NCBI RefSeq assembly: GCF_036898465.1
Contig: NZ_JARUMJ010000001.1
Coordinates: 8,122,001 to 8,186,000, forward strand
Origin: Streptomyces sp. B21-105
GTDB lineage: Bacteria; Actinomycetota; Actinomycetes; Streptomycetales; Streptomycetaceae
Direction: 5' to 3'
DNA: 64,000 bases
Numbering within the stretch: the first letter of the stretch is position 1; each line of letters begins with the position of its first letter. Both the position numbers and the translations under genes were made by a program. The notes under the pieces were generated by a model. It made no database searches and was not told where the DNA came from. It worked only from the letters and a program-made list of their open reading frames with translations. This document shows positions 36,764 through 45,141 of the stretch, piece by piece.

Positions 36764-37348
36764 CGAGATGCGGACGCAGCCGCCGAGACACCCGACCCCG
36801 TCGACGCGCGGCTCGCCGGCCGACTGGCCGAGCTGCGGGCCGCTCACGGCTGGTCGCTGGGGGAGCTGGCCGAGTGCAGCGGGATCAGCAGGTCCACCCT
36901 GTCGCGGGCCGAGCGGGCGGAGATCAGCCCGACGGCCTCGCAGCTCAACCGTCTGTGCCACGTCTACGGGAAGACCATGTCGCGACTGCTCGGCGAGGTC
37001 GAGGCGGTGCCCGCCCCGGTGGTGCGCGCCGACGAGCAGCCGGTCTGGACGGACCGGGCCTCCGGCTTCGTCCGGCGCTCCGTGTCGCCACCGCACCCGG
37101 CGCTGCGCGGCGAGCTGGTCGAGGGACGGCTCGCCGTCGGCGCGGACATCGCCTACGACCGGCCGCCCGTGGCAGGTCTTGAGCAGCATGTGTGGCTGCT
37201 GGAGGGCGTCCTCGAGGTGACGGCGCAGGACACCGTGCACCGCCTCGACGCCGGCGACTGCCTGCGCCTGCGGGTGTGGGGGTCGACCCGGTTCCGGTGC
37301 GTCGGCGAGGCGGAGGCCCGGTACGTGCTGGCGGTGGTGCTCCCGTGA
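36758..37348 (+). CDS. XRE-family regulator with cupin domain
   Basis: 196 residues from GTG 36758, with no ribosome site, so the mRNA may be leaderless. HTH about 20-75 (GWSLGELAECSGISRSTLSRAE) and a C-terminal cupin (about 125-190, EQHVWLLEGVLEVTAQD, LDAGDCLRLRVWG). The stop overlaps the downstream GNAT gene start (GTGA), a common pairing. It differs in sequence from the XRE-cupin at 2.5 kb. Confidence 0.9.
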   Translation: MRRDADAAAETPDPVDARLAGRLAELRAAHGWSLGELAECSGISRSTLSRAERAEISPTASQLNRLCHVYGKTMSRLLGEVEAVPAPVVRADEQPVWTDRASGFVRRSVSPPHPALRGELVEGRLAVGADIAYDRPPVAGLEQHVWLLEGVLEVTAQDTVHRLDAGDCLRLRVWGSTRFRCVGEAEARYVLAVVLP

Positions 37349-37866
37349 TCCCGACCCGTCTCGACGGCCCCCGTCTGCTCGCCCGCGCGCAGGAACTGGC
37401 CGACCTGCTGATCGACACGGTGGACGGCGGCGCCTCGGTGGGCTTTCTGGCCCCGCTGCACCGGGCGGACGCCGTCGCCTGGTGGCGTGAGCGGGCGGAA
37501 CAGGCCGCCGCCGGACGGCTCGCCGTCTGGGCCGCCCTGGACGGCGGACGAGCCGTGGGCACCGTGAGCCTGGCCTTCGCCGACAAGCCCAACAGCCGTC
37601 ACCGCGCCGAACTCGTCAAACTGATGGTGCGCCGGGACGCCCGCGGCAAGGGCCTTGCCCGCACCCTGCTCGGCGCCGCGGAGCAGGCCGCCGCCGCGGC
37701 CGGCGTCACTCTTCTCCACCTGGACACGGAGACCGGCAGTCCCGCCGAACACCTCTACCGCGCCACCGGGTGGACCAGGGTGGGGACCGTCCCCGACTAC
37801 GCGGCGAACCCGCACGGAGTGCTGCGGCCGACCACGCTGTACTACAAACACATCGCCGTGGGGTGA
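37345..37866 (+). CDS. GNAT-family N-acetyltransferase
   Basis: 173 residues from GTG 37345 overlapping the regulator stop. Acetyl-CoA-binding motif A is VKLMVRRDARGKGLARTLL, with the later YRATGWTRVGTVPDYA block. Coupling to the XRE-cupin gene suggests an inducible modification of a small molecule or drug. Substrate is unknown. Confidence 0.9.
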   Translation: MIPTRLDGPRLLARAQELADLLIDTVDGGASVGFLAPLHRADAVAWWRERAEQAAAGRLAVWAALDGGRAVGTVSLAFADKPNSRHRAELVKLMVRRDARGKGLARTLLGAAEQAAAAAGVTLLHLDTETGSPAEHLYRATGWTRVGTVPDYAANPHGVLRPTTLYYKHIAVG

Positions 37867-37896
37867 GTGTCAGCGGCAGACGCTACGGTGCGGAGC

Positions 37897-38256
37897 ATGC
37901 CGGACGCCGAAGACGTACGCCGTATCGCTCTGTCCCTGCCGGACACCACGGAGAAGACCGCCTGGAGCATGCCCACCTTCCGGGTCGCGGGGAAGATGTT
38001 CGCCACCCTGCCCGAGGAGGAGACCTCCCTCGCCGTGCGCTGCCCCAAGGAGGAGCGCGACGAACTGGTGCTCGCGGAGCCCGGGAAGTTCTGGATCGCC
38101 GACCACGAGGCCCAGTTCGCCTGGGTGCGGGCCCGGCTGGCCGCCCTGGAGGACGAGGACGAACTGCGTGACGTCCTCGCCGACTCCTGGCGGCAGGCGG
38201 CCCCGCAGCGCCTGCTGGAGGCCTATCCGGACCTCGGCGTCGCCCGCGACGGCTGA
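37897..38256 (+). CDS. MmcQ/YjbR-family DNA-binding-fold protein
   Basis: 119 residues. I chose ATG 37897 because a TACGGT -10-like box lies about 9 bases upstream, fitting a leaderless start, and because the family usually begins MPDAEDVRRIALSLPDT; GTG 37867 is also open. The TAWSMPTFRVAGKMFATL and LVLAEPGKFWIADH blocks define the YjbR fold. Function is unknown. Confidence 0.85.
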   Translation: MPDAEDVRRIALSLPDTTEKTAWSMPTFRVAGKMFATLPEEETSLAVRCPKEERDELVLAEPGKFWIADHEAQFAWVRARLAALEDEDELRDVLADSWRQAAPQRLLEAYPDLGVARDG

Positions 38257-38364
38257 CGCCGCGCAGACGGCTGGGCGCGGTAAACGGGTGCGCGACCACC
38301 GACCCGAGTGCGGTATGGTTTCCATGCACGTTCGGCCAGGGGAAACCCCAGGTCAGGCGAGCAA

Positions 38365-38438
<74 letters not shown>

Positions 38439-38543
38439 CTTTTCGAAGTCGCAGGTCAGAGGTTGTTTCAGGCAAGTTCTGGAGTGGCTTTTTGATCATT
38501 TTCGGGGACCGCGTGGGGACCAACTCCGCTTGAACGCGGCTCA

Positions 38544-38572
38544 AGCCCACCTTGACTCAATCAAGGTGGGCT
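38544..38572 (+). terminator. Terminator hairpin after tRNA-Pro copy 1
   Basis: Perfect 12-bp arms AGCCCACCTTGA / TCAAGGTGGGCT with a 5-base loop lie about 105 bp after the tRNA. The intervening segment contains GGGGACC twice. Confidence 0.85.
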
Positions 38573-38576
38573 GTAC

Positions 38577-38710
38577 AGCTCGTTCGCCGAGCACGGCTTC
38601 GGCCACCTCAAGACTGCCGGGCCCTCGGCAAGGGCCACACCGACCCGAGGCGGGCGACCGCCCTGATGAGGGCTCTGCTGGTGTCGGCGAACCGCGAAGT
38701 CTCCCGGTGA
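38577..38710 (+). mobile_element. Relic of an IS5-type transposase C-terminus
   Basis: The plus strand reads FAEHGFGHLK and then, one frame over, CRALGKGHTDPRRATALM and RALLVSANREVSR-stop at 38708-38710. The segment resembles the C-terminal end of IS5-family DDE transposases (GHLKNWR..., RALLVLANxEVSR). One base lost near 38615 breaks the frame. No terminal inverted repeat was found. Confidence 0.7.
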
Positions 38711-38876
38711 CCGACTATCTCCGTCGAAGTCATGCGCCCACGACCAGGCTTGAAGGCGTCCGATCTCCGCGTCGCGGCCCTCCGCCCAGTCCGACAACAC
38801 GGCAACGACACCGCCTGAAGTCGAGGGGCGGCCCGTATGCGCGGACCGCCCCGGTGGTGCTGTCAGACCGTCAGGT

Positions 38877-39095
38877 TCAGGGGATGCTCTGGTACACGCG
38901 CATAAGTTCAGTCCCCGTCAGGCGCCCGAGCGCCAGATCGAGAAGACGGTCGGCGTGATCATCCCGGGCGAGGCGCTCGCGGAAATCGGCCACCACGCTG
39001 TGATTGAGCCGGGATCGTCCAGTTCCATGGCCAGGGCGTGTGTGAAATCGATGCGGCAGTGGACCGCTTTCGCCGCCTGGACGGTCCGACGAGCG
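38877..39095 (-). mobile_element. Relic of an IS1182-type transposase N-terminal region
   Basis: The minus strand encodes AVHCRIDFTHALAMELDDPG in one frame and then HSVVADFRERLARDDHADRLLDLALGRL in another. Together they match the N-terminal DUF772 region of IS1182-family transposases (VRCRIDFKYALAMELDDPGFHHSVLSDFR...). A frameshift near 39010 and loss of the catalytic domain show it is dead. Confidence 0.75.
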
Positions 39096-39371
39096 GCGTA
39101 CGGACGGTCCGCAGACGGCGCTAGGTCGAACGGGTGATGTGTGGTGACGTCCGGCCGCGGTGGTGACTTCCCTGCACGGTGGTGACTTCCGTGCGCGGTG
39201 CGCGCCGGGGACCGGCATGCCGGTGTCACTCGCTCCCCTCCCGTACGCGGTACGGGTGAATGAACCGGTGGTTCCGGTCGGGGACGGTGGCGAGTCTCTA
39301 CGGTTTCTGAGTGGATCCGGGGACCGCGGGAGAGGCCCTGCGGACGGGGGACCGGTGGAAAGGCGCACCTG
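39096..39371. other. Spacer after the transposase relics
   Basis: No gene seen. It contains an imperfect direct repeat of GGTGGTGACTTCC (near 39158 and 39178), probably residual repeat DNA from the decayed elements. Confidence 0.5.
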
Positions 39372-40403
39372 ATGTCGGGGTTGGGAAAGTCGCCGGAGGC
39401 GCTCGGGCTCCGGGCGGGCCGCCGCCGACGGACCTGGGCACAGAGCTGGGCAGCGGTCGGCATCGCATGCCTGGTGGGGGCCGTGCTGACCGTCGGCGGG
39501 TCCTGGGCGGCCGGCGGCGGGACGGCGCGGATCATGGCATTCGGGCCGTCCGCCGGCAGCTGGGCGCTGGCGGCCTCCTTGATGCTCCGCACGAGGGGAA
39601 CGAGCGGGCGGGTGCGCACGCGTGGGCTGCTGTTGGGTGGCTCCGCGGTCGCCGGAGGCGTGTACCGGGCAGTGGTCGCCGTGCTGTCGGCTCGCCCCGC
39701 GGCTTCGGGGTGGGACGTGCGATCGTTGCCGGGTGCGGTGGTCGTCACCGGAGTGACGCTGACGGTCGGTCTGGGGATGGCCGGTCTGGTCGTCGCGGCC
39801 GATGCCGGTACCGGTCGGCACGCGTTGCTGCGGCGCGTGCTCGACGGGGTCGTCACAGCGGGGGCCGTCTTCATGACCGTATGGGTCCTGCTGCGGGGCG
39901 CCGGTGACGGCTGGCGGCTGGGGACGGGGATGATCGGTGTCCTGTGGGCCGCCGAAGTCGTGTTCCTCGGGTTTCTCCTCGCCGTGCGCCGCCTCGTACG
40001 GAGCGACCGGAGAGCCACCGTGTGGGCCGGGATCGCCGGGCTGTCCCTCATGCTGGTCGGCGACACCCTACGGCTGTGGACGGTCGGCCCGCACGGCCCC
40101 GAGGTGATGTCCTGTCAGCTGGTCGACATCTGCGCCACCGCGGGACTGCTGGTGGTCGCGGTCGGCCCTTGGGTGCCCGGCGGGGCGAGCGCGCTCGGCA
40201 CCGCCCAGCCCGCGCTGCGACGCGGAATGGAGGGCGCGGCGGGGTTCATTCCCCTGACGGTCTGCACGGCCACGGCGCTGGGATTCGCGCTGGGTCCGTC
40301 CGTGCGGGATCCGGTGCCGCTGCTGGCCGGCGGAACGGCACTGCTGAGCCTCTGGGCCCGCCAGAGATTCCTGCCGGGCGAGAACACCGGACACGAGGAC
40401 TGA
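39372..40403 (+). CDS. Multi-span membrane protein of unknown function
   Basis: 343 residues with about nine hydrophobic segments, starting near residue 27 and ending near 330. The N-terminus is Arg-rich and the C-terminus short and acidic (PGENTGHED). There is no recognisable catalytic or transporter signature. It resembles the membrane-only sensory N-terminus of some actinobacterial signalling proteins, but no output domain follows. Start ATG 39372 has a GGAAAGG-type site about 10 bases upstream. Confidence 0.7.
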   Translation: MSGLGKSPEALGLRAGRRRRTWAQSWAAVGIACLVGAVLTVGGSWAAGGGTARIMAFGPSAGSWALAASLMLRTRGTSGRVRTRGLLLGGSAVAGGVYRAVVAVLSARPAASGWDVRSLPGAVVVTGVTLTVGLGMAGLVVAADAGTGRHALLRRVLDGVVTAGAVFMTVWVLLRGAGDGWRLGTGMIGVLWAAEVVFLGFLLAVRRLVRSDRRATVWAGIAGLSLMLVGDTLRLWTVGPHGPEVMSCQLVDICATAGLLVVAVGPWVPGGASALGTAQPALRRGMEGAAGFIPLTVCTATALGFALGPSVRDPVPLLAGGTALLSLWARQRFLPGENTGHED

Positions 40404-40553
40404 GTCCGGTCCGCCGGGCAGCCAGTGCGTTCGCCCGACCGCGCGTGCCGGGATCGCGGCGGACGTCCGCAGCCCGAACCGTGCGAGCCGGAGAGCCGCG
40501 CGTGCCGTGCGCCGGAACCGTCCTCCGGGCTACCCGCGGGCGGGCCGACGACG

Positions 40554-40988
40554 CTACCTCCGGACCGCGCCCTGACGGCGGCCGCGCGCCCGCGCGCCCC
40601 CGGGCGGGTCGATGAACTGCAGCTCCAGCGTCACCGGCGGGGCGGCCACGCCCGGGCCGCCCGCCGCCGCCCACGCCAGGATCTCCTCCGTGCAGTCGTC
40701 GTCCATGGCGAAGCCGACCCAGGCGGCCCGGCCGCCCGCCCGACGGCCGGCGGCCGAGGGCCGGACGACGATCACGTTCGCCTGGTCGCAGGGGCCGAGG
40801 CAGTCCGTCGTGCGGACGGCGAAGCCGCCGCCCGAGGCGGCCGCCCCCGCACGCAGCCGCGCCAGCTGCCAGTCGTGGTCGAAGCCGGGATGCTTGCGGC
40901 CGTCGCCGCAGCAGCAGCCCCTGCACACCACAAGCGTGCAGGGACGGCTCCCGGCGGCTGTGACCAGCGCCCGCTGAGCCGGCGGCAT
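40554..40988 (-). CDS. Thioredoxin-like [2Fe-2S] ferredoxin-type protein
   Basis: 144 residues from ATG 40988. The N-terminal half has CTLVVCRGCCCGDGRKH and later TTDCLGPCDQANVIVV, a Cys arrangement like thioredoxin-fold [2Fe-2S] proteins. A tail rich in Gly/Arg follows. It begins only a few bases after the NUDIX-like gene stop, so the two are co-transcribed. The redox partner is unknown. Confidence 0.75.
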   Translation of the reverse strand: MPPAQRALVTAAGSRPCTLVVCRGCCCGDGRKHPGFDHDWQLARLRAGAAASGGGFAVRTTDCLGPCDQANVIVVRPSAAGRRAGGRAAWVGFAMDDDCTEEILAWAAAGGPGVAAPPVTLELQFIDPPGGARARGRRQGAVRR

Positions 40989-40993
40989 CCCGG

Positions 40994-41533
40994 TCAGGAG
41001 GCCGAGAGGCCCACGTGGGCCAGGGCCTGCCGGAGCAGGAACCCGTGCCCGCCGGGCATCTCGCTCTGCACCGCCAGGGACGCGGCCTCCTGCGGGCTGA
41101 ACCACACCAGGTCCAGCGCGTCCTGCCGGGGCCGGCAGTCGCCCGTCACCGGCACGATGTAGGCCAGCGACACGGCGTGCTGACGCGGGTCGTGGTACGG
41201 GGTGATGCCCTGCGTCGGAAAGTACTCGGCCACCGTGAACGGCTGGAGCGAGGTCGGCACCCGGGGCAGCGCCACCGGGCCGAGGTCCTTCTCGAGGTGG
41301 CGCAGCAGGGCGTCCCGGACACGTTCGTGGTGCAGGACGCGGCCGGACACCAGGGTCCGGTTGACGTTGCCGTCCGGCCCTATCCGCAGCAGCAGGCCGA
41401 CGCTGGTGACTTCGCCGCTGTCGTCGACGCGCACGGGCACGGCCTCGACGTACAGGATCGGCATACGGGCGCGTGCCATCTCGAGCTCGTCGGAGCTCAG
41501 CCAACCCGGTGTGGTCTCGGTCAAGTCAGACAT
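40994..41533 (-). CDS. NUDIX-hydrolase-like protein (DUF4916 type)
   Basis: 179 residues. The fold segments (PILYVEAVPVRVDDSGEVTSVGLLLRIG, HAVSLAYIVPVTGDC, LDLVWFSPQEAASLAVQSEM) are NUDIX-like, but the canonical GX5EX7REUXEEXGU box is not visible. Catalysis by the usual mechanism is therefore doubtful. Actinobacterial DUF4916 proteins are of this type. It is preceded by a TATGATCG promoter-like stretch near 41535-41545. Confidence 0.78.
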   Translation of the reverse strand: MSDLTETTPGWLSSDELEMARARMPILYVEAVPVRVDDSGEVTSVGLLLRIGPDGNVNRTLVSGRVLHHERVRDALLRHLEKDLGPVALPRVPTSLQPFTVAEYFPTQGITPYHDPRQHAVSLAYIVPVTGDCRPRQDALDLVWFSPQEAASLAVQSEMPGGHGFLLRQALAHVGLSAS

Positions 41534-41548
41534 TGTTCGATCATACTT

Positions 41549-42769
41549 TCAGTGTCCGTCGGGAAGCCGGTAGACCCGGCGGGCGTTGTCGGCTCCGGCC
41601 CCGCGCGCCAGGCGCAGTGCGTCGGGCAGGCCCAGTTCGCCCGCGTCCACCCGGTCCTGGAGCAGGTCTCCGAGACCCCGGCGGAAGGCCAGCGCGCCGA
41701 GCCAGTAGAACTCCGACACACCATAGGCGTCCGAGCTGTGGAGCAGTTTGCGGAACGGTGTGATCTCCAGCGCCTCCTCCAGGACCGCCCGCGCTCGCAC
41801 GGGACCCACATGATGCAGGGTGAGCCCCACGTCCAGGTACACCTGCTCGAACACCGCGGCCAGGTAGGCGGCTTGCCGCTGGTAGGGCCAGCAGTGCAGG
41901 AGCAGCACAGGGATCGTGCCCGCCGTGAGGTGCAGCCAGTCCGTGAGATGCGTCGGGTCGACCCGGTGCAGCCGGATGTCGTTGTCGCCGAAGCCGGTGT
42001 GCAGTTGCAGGGGCAGCCCCAGGTCGACCGCCGTCCACAGCAGATGCCGTGTCAGGACCGGGTCCGCGAGTCGTCCGCCGTCCGCCAGCCAGCGCCGGGC
42101 GGCCCGGGTGACGTCGGTGTCCGGGGGCCGGGCCGGGTCGAGGTCGAAGCCGGTCCGGTAGGCGGCCACCGACTTGACCGCCACCACGCCCGCCCGCCGG
42201 ACCGCGTCCAGCGCGGCCGCCCGGAACGCGTCGGCGTACCCGTCGGCGTCGACGCCCCGCGCGGCGACGGCCTCGGCGACCGCCTCCAGCCGCACCACCT
42301 CGTACGCGACCGCTGCCTCCGGCCGCACTGTCTCCTGCGCGATCGCTGCCTCCGGCCGCACACCCTCCCGTGCGACCGCTGCGACCGCTGCGACCGCCGG
42401 TGTCGCGGCCGTGGCCAGTTCGGCGGGTGTCGTGACGTGGTGAGGGGCGAAGCCGGTGTCGACGCAGAACACACCGGTGCGGGCGGCCCGCAGGAACCGC
42501 CGGTTCACCTCCCGCGGGCCCAGTGCGGCGCGCCGGGCCAGGTAGACGTCGGCGGGGGCGTGCGGGTCGAGGCCGAGCAGCGGCGCGCAGTGGCGGCGCA
42601 CCGCGACACCGACGGGCGTGTCGAAGGTGGAGAACCCCGGCCAGGCGTCGCCCTCGGTCAGCAGCGCCTCGAAACCCGGCCGGTCCAGCGGGCCGGTGAC
42701 CACGCCGTGGCAGTGGTGGTCCACCAGCTCCAGCCCGGCGAGCGCCTCGTGAACCGCTCGGCCGGCCAC
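41549..42769 (-). CDS. Amidohydrolase-family protein (FluG N-domain type)
   Basis: 406 residues. The TIM-barrel amidohydrolase motif is DHHCHGVV near residue 17, with later metal ligands in LQLHTGFGDND, LLLHCWPY and LLHSSDAYG. It lies one base after the glutamine-synthetase-like gene, reproducing as separate genes the two halves of fungal/bacterial FluG-type fusions. It may hydrolyse a gamma-glutamylated intermediate. An 11-residue unit (VRPEAAxAxE + 1) is repeated about three times near residues 138-170, an in-frame expansion not expected in the fold. Confidence 0.85.
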   Translation of the reverse strand: MAGRAVHEALAGLELVDHHCHGVVTGPLDRPGFEALLTEGDAWPGFSTFDTPVGVAVRRHCAPLLGLDPHAPADVYLARRAALGPREVNRRFLRAARTGVFCVDTGFAPHHVTTPAELATAATPAVAAVAAVAREGVRPEAAIAQETVRPEAAVAYEVVRLEAVAEAVAARGVDADGYADAFRAAALDAVRRAGVVAVKSVAAYRTGFDLDPARPPDTDVTRAARRWLADGGRLADPVLTRHLLWTAVDLGLPLQLHTGFGDNDIRLHRVDPTHLTDWLHLTAGTIPVLLLHCWPYQRQAAYLAAVFEQVYLDVGLTLHHVGPVRARAVLEEALEITPFRKLLHSSDAYGVSEFYWLGALAFRRGLGDLLQDRVDAGELGLPDALRLARGAGADNARRVYRLPDGH

Positions 42770-42770
42770 C

Positions 42771-44174
42771 TCAGTACACCCAGCGGTACGCCGCGGCCAC
42801 CTGGTCGTCGTCGAGCCCGTCGACGGCGTCGATCTCTCCCTGCCGCACGGCGGTCACCGCGTCGGCGAGGACCGGCCCGAGGGCGGCGCGCAGCATTTCG
42901 TCGGCGCGGAACTCGGCGACGGCCCCGGCGAGTGAGGACGGCAGCCTGCGCACACCCCGGGCGGTGGCCTCCCCGGCGCCGAGCCGCACCGGGTCCCCGG
43001 TGCTCTCCTCGGGCAGCACCGCCCCCGAGGCCACTCCGTCCAGCCCCGCCGCGATGAGGCAGCCGAGGGCGAGATACGGGTTGGCGGCCAGGTCGACCGG
43101 CTTGACCTCCAGGTTCGCCTGCTCCGCGCGTCGGCCCGCGGTGCCCCGCACCAGCCGCACCGCGCACTCGCGGGTCTCCAGACCCCACGCGGTGAACACC
43201 CCGGCCCACTGCGAGGGCCGCAGGCGCAGCGCACTGGCCGGGCTGGGCGCGGTCACCGCCGTCAGCGCCGGGAGGCGGGCCAGGACTCCGGCGGCGAACG
43301 CCTCGGCGTCGGCCGTCATGCCGTGCCGCCGGTCGCCGCCCGCGTGCAGGTTCACGCCGTCCCGCCAAGCGGAGAGATGGATGTGGCCGCCGGTGCCGAC
43401 GCCCTTCGCGACGACCGCGGGGGAGAAGGACACCCGCAGCCCGTGCCGGCGGGCCACCGCCCGCACGGTCTGCCGGACGAGGACGCTGCGGTCGGCGGCC
43501 GTCACCGGGTCCAGGGCGCCCACGGAGATCTCGAACTGGCCGGGCGCGTACTCGGGATGGATCTGCTCGACGTCGACGCCCTGCGCCGCGCATGCCGCCA
43601 GCAGGTCGGCGGTGTACGCGCTCAGCTCGACCTGCCGCGTCGCGCCGTACGCCGGCCCGGTGGCGGCCGGGACGAACTCGCCGGCCGGCGCGGAGTCCAG
43701 GCCGACCGCCCACTCGATCTCGACGGCCGCCCGGAACGCGAGACCGTGCTCGCGGGCCGCGTCCGCCACGACGTGCCGCAGGAACGTGCGGGAGCAGCCC
43801 GGATGCGGGTCGCCGTCCTGGGTGACGCGGTCGACCGGCGCCCACGCCCAGCCGGGCTGACCTGCCAGGACGACCAGCCCGTCGAGGTCCGGGTAGAGGC
43901 GCAGATCGCCGTCCGGCGAGCCCAGCACGTCGGTCGTGACGATGGCGTCGTTCGCCAGGAACGTGTCGAACACCGGCGACATCCCGACGCCCCAGGCCGC
44001 CGCCGAGGCCAGCTTGCCCGTGGGCACCGCCTTCACCCTGCCGATCCCCGCGGTGTCGAAGTAGGCCAGCACGACGCCGTGCACCCCCGCCGCGGCCAGT
44101 TCCCCGCTGAGCGCGGTCGCCCGCTCGACGTCTTCGGGACGCCCGCCGGGGACGGGATCGGCAAGGGTGGTCAT
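42771..44174 (-). CDS. Glutamine-synthetase-like gamma-glutamyl ligase
   Basis: 467 residues from ATG 44174. The GS fold is clear: FRAAVEIEWAV, YAPGQFEISVG, GTGGHIHLSAW, and RLRPSQWAG. It belongs to the GlnA-like paralogue group that ligates glutamate to amines (polyamines or ethanolamine) rather than to ammonia. Its pairing with an amidohydrolase supports an amine-catabolic role. The exact amine is not predictable. Confidence 0.88.
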   Translation of the reverse strand: MTTLADPVPGGRPEDVERATALSGELAAAGVHGVVLAYFDTAGIGRVKAVPTGKLASAAAWGVGMSPVFDTFLANDAIVTTDVLGSPDGDLRLYPDLDGLVVLAGQPGWAWAPVDRVTQDGDPHPGCSRTFLRHVVADAAREHGLAFRAAVEIEWAVGLDSAPAGEFVPAATGPAYGATRQVELSAYTADLLAACAAQGVDVEQIHPEYAPGQFEISVGALDPVTAADRSVLVRQTVRAVARRHGLRVSFSPAVVAKGVGTGGHIHLSAWRDGVNLHAGGDRRHGMTADAEAFAAGVLARLPALTAVTAPSPASALRLRPSQWAGVFTAWGLETRECAVRLVRGTAGRRAEQANLEVKPVDLAANPYLALGCLIAAGLDGVASGAVLPEESTGDPVRLGAGEATARGVRRLPSSLAGAVAEFRADEMLRAALGPVLADAVTAVRQGEIDAVDGLDDDQVAAAYRWVY

Positions 44175-44218
44175 ACGTCCTCCACGATCGGCGCGTGCGG
44201 CGGGTGCCCGTACGCCCG

Positions 44219-45010
44219 TCAGGGTTTCACGGCGATCGCCCCGTACTGCGGCACCACGGGGAGGGAGCCGGCCGTGCCGCGCCAGCGCGAGCACGACACC
44301 AGGCCCGGCTCCAGCAGTTCCAGACCGTCGAAGAAGGCGGCGATCTCCGCACCGCTGCGGGCGGTGATCGGCGGCTTGGCGTTCTCGTTCCAGAACTTCA
44401 TCGCCGGGATCTGGCCCTCGCCGCCCACCTCGCCGTCGTGGGTGGGGTGCGTCAGGACCAGGAAGCTGCCGGCCGGGACGTCGGACATGACCCGCCGGAC
44501 GATGTCCCTGGCCGCCTCGACGTCCAGGACGAAGTTCAGGATGCCCAGCATCATCACCGCGACCGGCTGCGTGAAGTCCAGGGAACGGCCCGCGCGTTCG
44601 AGGATCGCGGCCGGATCGTGCACGTCCGCGTCGATGTAGTCGGTGCGGCCCTGTGCCGTGCCGGTCAGCAGGGTGCGGGCGTGCGCCAGCACGATGGGGT
44701 CGTTGTCGACGTAGACGATCCGTGACTCCGGCGCGATGCGCTGCGCGATCTCGTGCGTGTTGTCCGCCGTCGGCAGCCCGGTGCCGACGTCCAGGAACTG
44801 CCGCACACCGCGCTCCTCGGCGAGGAACCGCACCGCCTGTCCGAGGAACCAGCGGTCGGCGCGTGCGATGTCCCGGATGAGCGGGAACATCCCGGCGACG
44901 TGCTCGCCGACGCCCCGGTCGACCTCGTAGTTGTCCTTGCCGCCGATCCAGTAGTTCCACACCCGCGCGTTGTGCGCCACGCTGGTGTCCAGCCGTCCCG
45001 GCCCGCTCAC
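44219..45010 (-). CDS. SAM-dependent methyltransferase, PF04672 (DUF574) family
   Basis: 263 residues from GTG 45010, chosen because GGAAGG lies about 9 bases upstream; an in-frame start at 45070 would add 20 residues. Motifs RVWNYWIGGKDNYEVDR and QFLDVGTGLPT (SAM loop) are hallmarks of this actinobacteria-expanded family. Substrates are unknown. Confidence 0.92.
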   Translation of the reverse strand: MSGPGRLDTSVAHNARVWNYWIGGKDNYEVDRGVGEHVAGMFPLIRDIARADRWFLGQAVRFLAEERGVRQFLDVGTGLPTADNTHEIAQRIAPESRIVYVDNDPIVLAHARTLLTGTAQGRTDYIDADVHDPAAILERAGRSLDFTQPVAVMMLGILNFVLDVEAARDIVRRVMSDVPAGSFLVLTHPTHDGEVGGEGQIPAMKFWNENAKPPITARSGAEIAAFFDGLELLEPGLVSCSRWRGTAGSLPVVPQYGAIAVKP

Positions 45011-45141
45011 GTGACCGCCCCTTCCCGCGTCCTGCCCGCGCCCTGCCGTGCCCCGGGCCTGTGCCGTCATTGTGCCGTCGGATGATCACCGTTGTCCCCG
45101 GTAGGGTGAAAATCCGGTCATCCACCTACAGGAAGCAGCAC

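Noticed and set aside
38918..40066. 382-residue minus-strand frame near the membrane protein gene
   Set aside because: Only its last 60 residues match anything (the IS1182 relic); the rest is antisense to the membrane protein.
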